A DNA stretch of 8,483 bases from Pseudomonadota bacterium (GTDB lineage Bacteria > Pseudomonadota > Gammaproteobacteria > Steroidobacterales > Steroidobacteraceae), in assembly GCA_018241455.1 (NCBI GenBank), contig JAFEDW010000076.1, forward strand, positions 1-8,483. The letters run 5' to 3'. The notes under the pieces were generated by a model that saw nothing but the letters and a program-made list of their open reading frames with translations, made no database searches and had not been told where the DNA came from. This document shows positions 7,452 through 8,483 of this stretch, piece by piece. The translations under genes were made by a program, and so were the position numbers. Positions within the stretch are counted from its first letter, which is position 1; each line of letters begins with the position of its first letter.

Positions 7452-8483
7452 TCAGGTTTGCTTGCGGCCTTTCAACTCGTACATCAGCGCCAGCGCCTGC
7501 CGCGGCGTGAGCGCATCGGGCTCGATCCGGGCCAGCTTCAATTCCAGCTCGCTCGGCAAGGGAGCCGTCGCGGGCATCGACAGCGGCAATTCCGCCTGGC
7601 CGTTTGAACCGCCGTGCAACGCGTGCCGCGCGCCGCCGTCGCGCGTGGCCTCGAGCTCGGCGAGATACTCGCCGGCGCGCGCAATGACGCTGCCCGGCAC
7701 GCCGGCGAGCCGCGCGACCGCGAGGCCGTAGCTGCGGTTCGCCGGCCCTTCACGCACCGCGTGCAGGAACACCAGCGAGTCCCCGTGTTCGGTCGCATCG
7801 AGGTGCACGTTCGCGCAGGCCTCGAGTTCCGCGCCGAGCGCCGTCAGTTCGAAATAATGCGTGGCGAACAGCGTGAAGGCGCGCACTTCGGTGGCGAGGT
7901 GGCGCGCCACCGCCCACGCGAGCGACAGGCCATCGAAGGTGCTGGTGCCGCGGCCGATCTCGTCCATCAACACCAGGCTCTTTTCGGTCGCGTTGTGCAG
8001 GATGTTGGCGGTCTCGGACATCTCGACCATGAACGTCGATCGTCCACCCGCCAGGTCATCGCCGGCACCGATGCGCGTGAAGATGCGGTCGAGCGGGCCG
8101 ATGCGCGCGCTCTGCGCCGGCACGTAGCTGCCGATGTGCGCCAGCACGGCGATCAGCGCGGTCTGGCGCATGTAGGTCGACTTGCCGCCCATGTTCGGGC
8201 CGGTGATCACCAGCATGCGCCGGCGCGCGTGCAATTCCAGGTCGTTCGGCACGAACGGCGCATCGCTGAAACGCTCGACGACCGGGTGGCGCGCGCCGAC
8301 CAGACACAGGCAGGGTTCATCGACGAGCTCGGGCTCGTTCCAGCTTAAGGTAGCGGCGCGTTCGGCCAGCGCGGCGAGCGCATCGACTTCCGCCAGCGCC
8401 ATCGCGGTGCCCTGCAGCGCGCCCAAGGCGTCGATAAGCTGCGTCAGCAGTGCGTCGAACAGTTCCTTCTCGCGCGCCAGCGC
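7452..8483 (-). CDS. mutS: DNA mismatch repair ATPase MutS (5' part beyond window edge)
   Basis: MutS recognises mismatches and small loops, slides as an ATP-bound clamp and recruits MutL. The frame is open to base 8483, giving 343 visible residues. Alignment of motifs to E. coli MutS (853 aa) places the window edge near residue 520, inside the lever/clamp region. In window numbering, Walker A GPNMGGKST is 95-103 (Lys101, E. coli K620) at bases 8175-8201. The STFMVEM segment and Walker B D174/E175 (E. coli D693/E694) follow, with the conserved His209 in FATHYFEL (E. coli H728). After a linker, QAELPL (296-301) fits a beta-clamp-binding motif. The C-terminus has the usual LTPRQALALMYELK segment. 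The TGA stop is at 7454-7452, three bases beyond the T-run of the opposing terminator. No truncation or frameshift is seen. Confidence 0.98.
   Translation of the reverse strand, partial: ALAREKELFDALLTQLIDALGALQGTAMALAEVDALAALAERAATLSWNEPELVDEPCLCLVGARHPVVERFSDAPFVPNDLELHARRRMLVITGPNMGGKSTYMRQTALIAVLAHIGSYVPAQSARIGPLDRIFTRIGAGDDLAGGRSTFMVEMSETANILHNATEKSLVLMDEIGRGTSTFDGLSLAWAVARHLATEVRAFTLFATHYFELTALGAELEACANVHLDATEHGDSLVFLHAVREGPANRSYGLAVARLAGVPGSVIARAGEYLAELEATRDGGARHALHGGSNGQAELPLSMPATAPLPSELELKLARIEPDALTPRQALALMYELKGRKQT

Overview
The window reads as chromosomal core sequence from a GC-rich proteobacterium. It is most likely a gammaproteobacterium of the Xanthomonadales/Steroidobacterales/Nevskiales kind, though a betaproteobacterium cannot be excluded by eye. 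The evidence is the high GC with strong GC bias at third codon positions (TTA, CTA and TCA codons are nearly absent), the gamma/beta-type ClpB, AspRS and MutS sequences, and the FmdB - DUF502 - aspS gene order, which is common in those classes. I see no phage, IS, CRISPR, tRNA or rRNA sequence.

Layout: (1) 1-1875 (+) is the 3' three quarters of clpB, the disaggregase. (2) 1876-2029 is a short intergenic region with a perfect 21-bp inverted repeat (1908-1928 / 1952-1972) and a consensus TATAAT box. (3) 2030-4535 (+) is a tight three-gene unit: an FmdB-type zinc-ribbon protein with a long Lys/Ala/Pro/Arg tail, a DUF502 (COV family) membrane protein, and a class-III aminotransferase of the glutamate-1-semialdehyde aminomutase type. 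The three genes overlap by 4 nt at each junction (GTGA, then ATGA). (4) 4635-6407 (+) is complete aspS, with a plausible promoter in the 99-bp gap before it. Nineteen nt later comes a small cytoplasmic alpha/beta hydrolase (6427-7086). (5) 7087-7252 is a non-coding leader with an imperfect direct repeat and a possible promoter. It precedes a 59-aa exported peptide of unknown function (7253-7432), whose stop codon forms the loop of a strong intrinsic terminator (7419-7449). (6) 7452-8483 (-) is the 3' part of mutS, converging on that terminator.

How the genes fit together: clpB (protein quality control), aspS (translation) and mutS (mismatch repair) are independent housekeeping loci. The FmdB/DUF502/aminotransferase unit is probably co-transcribed and translationally coupled, and may read into aspS. 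The aminotransferase is an extra gene inside an otherwise common neighbourhood, and its active-site motifs diverge from true glutamate-1-semialdehyde aminomutase. The AspRS carries the His/Gly pair linked to the non-discriminating type, which predicts that Asn-tRNA is made through GatCAB.

Nothing here is clearly a new multi-gene system. The least explained items are the perfect inverted repeat after clpB, the aminotransferase, and the small secreted peptide with its stop-in-loop terminator.
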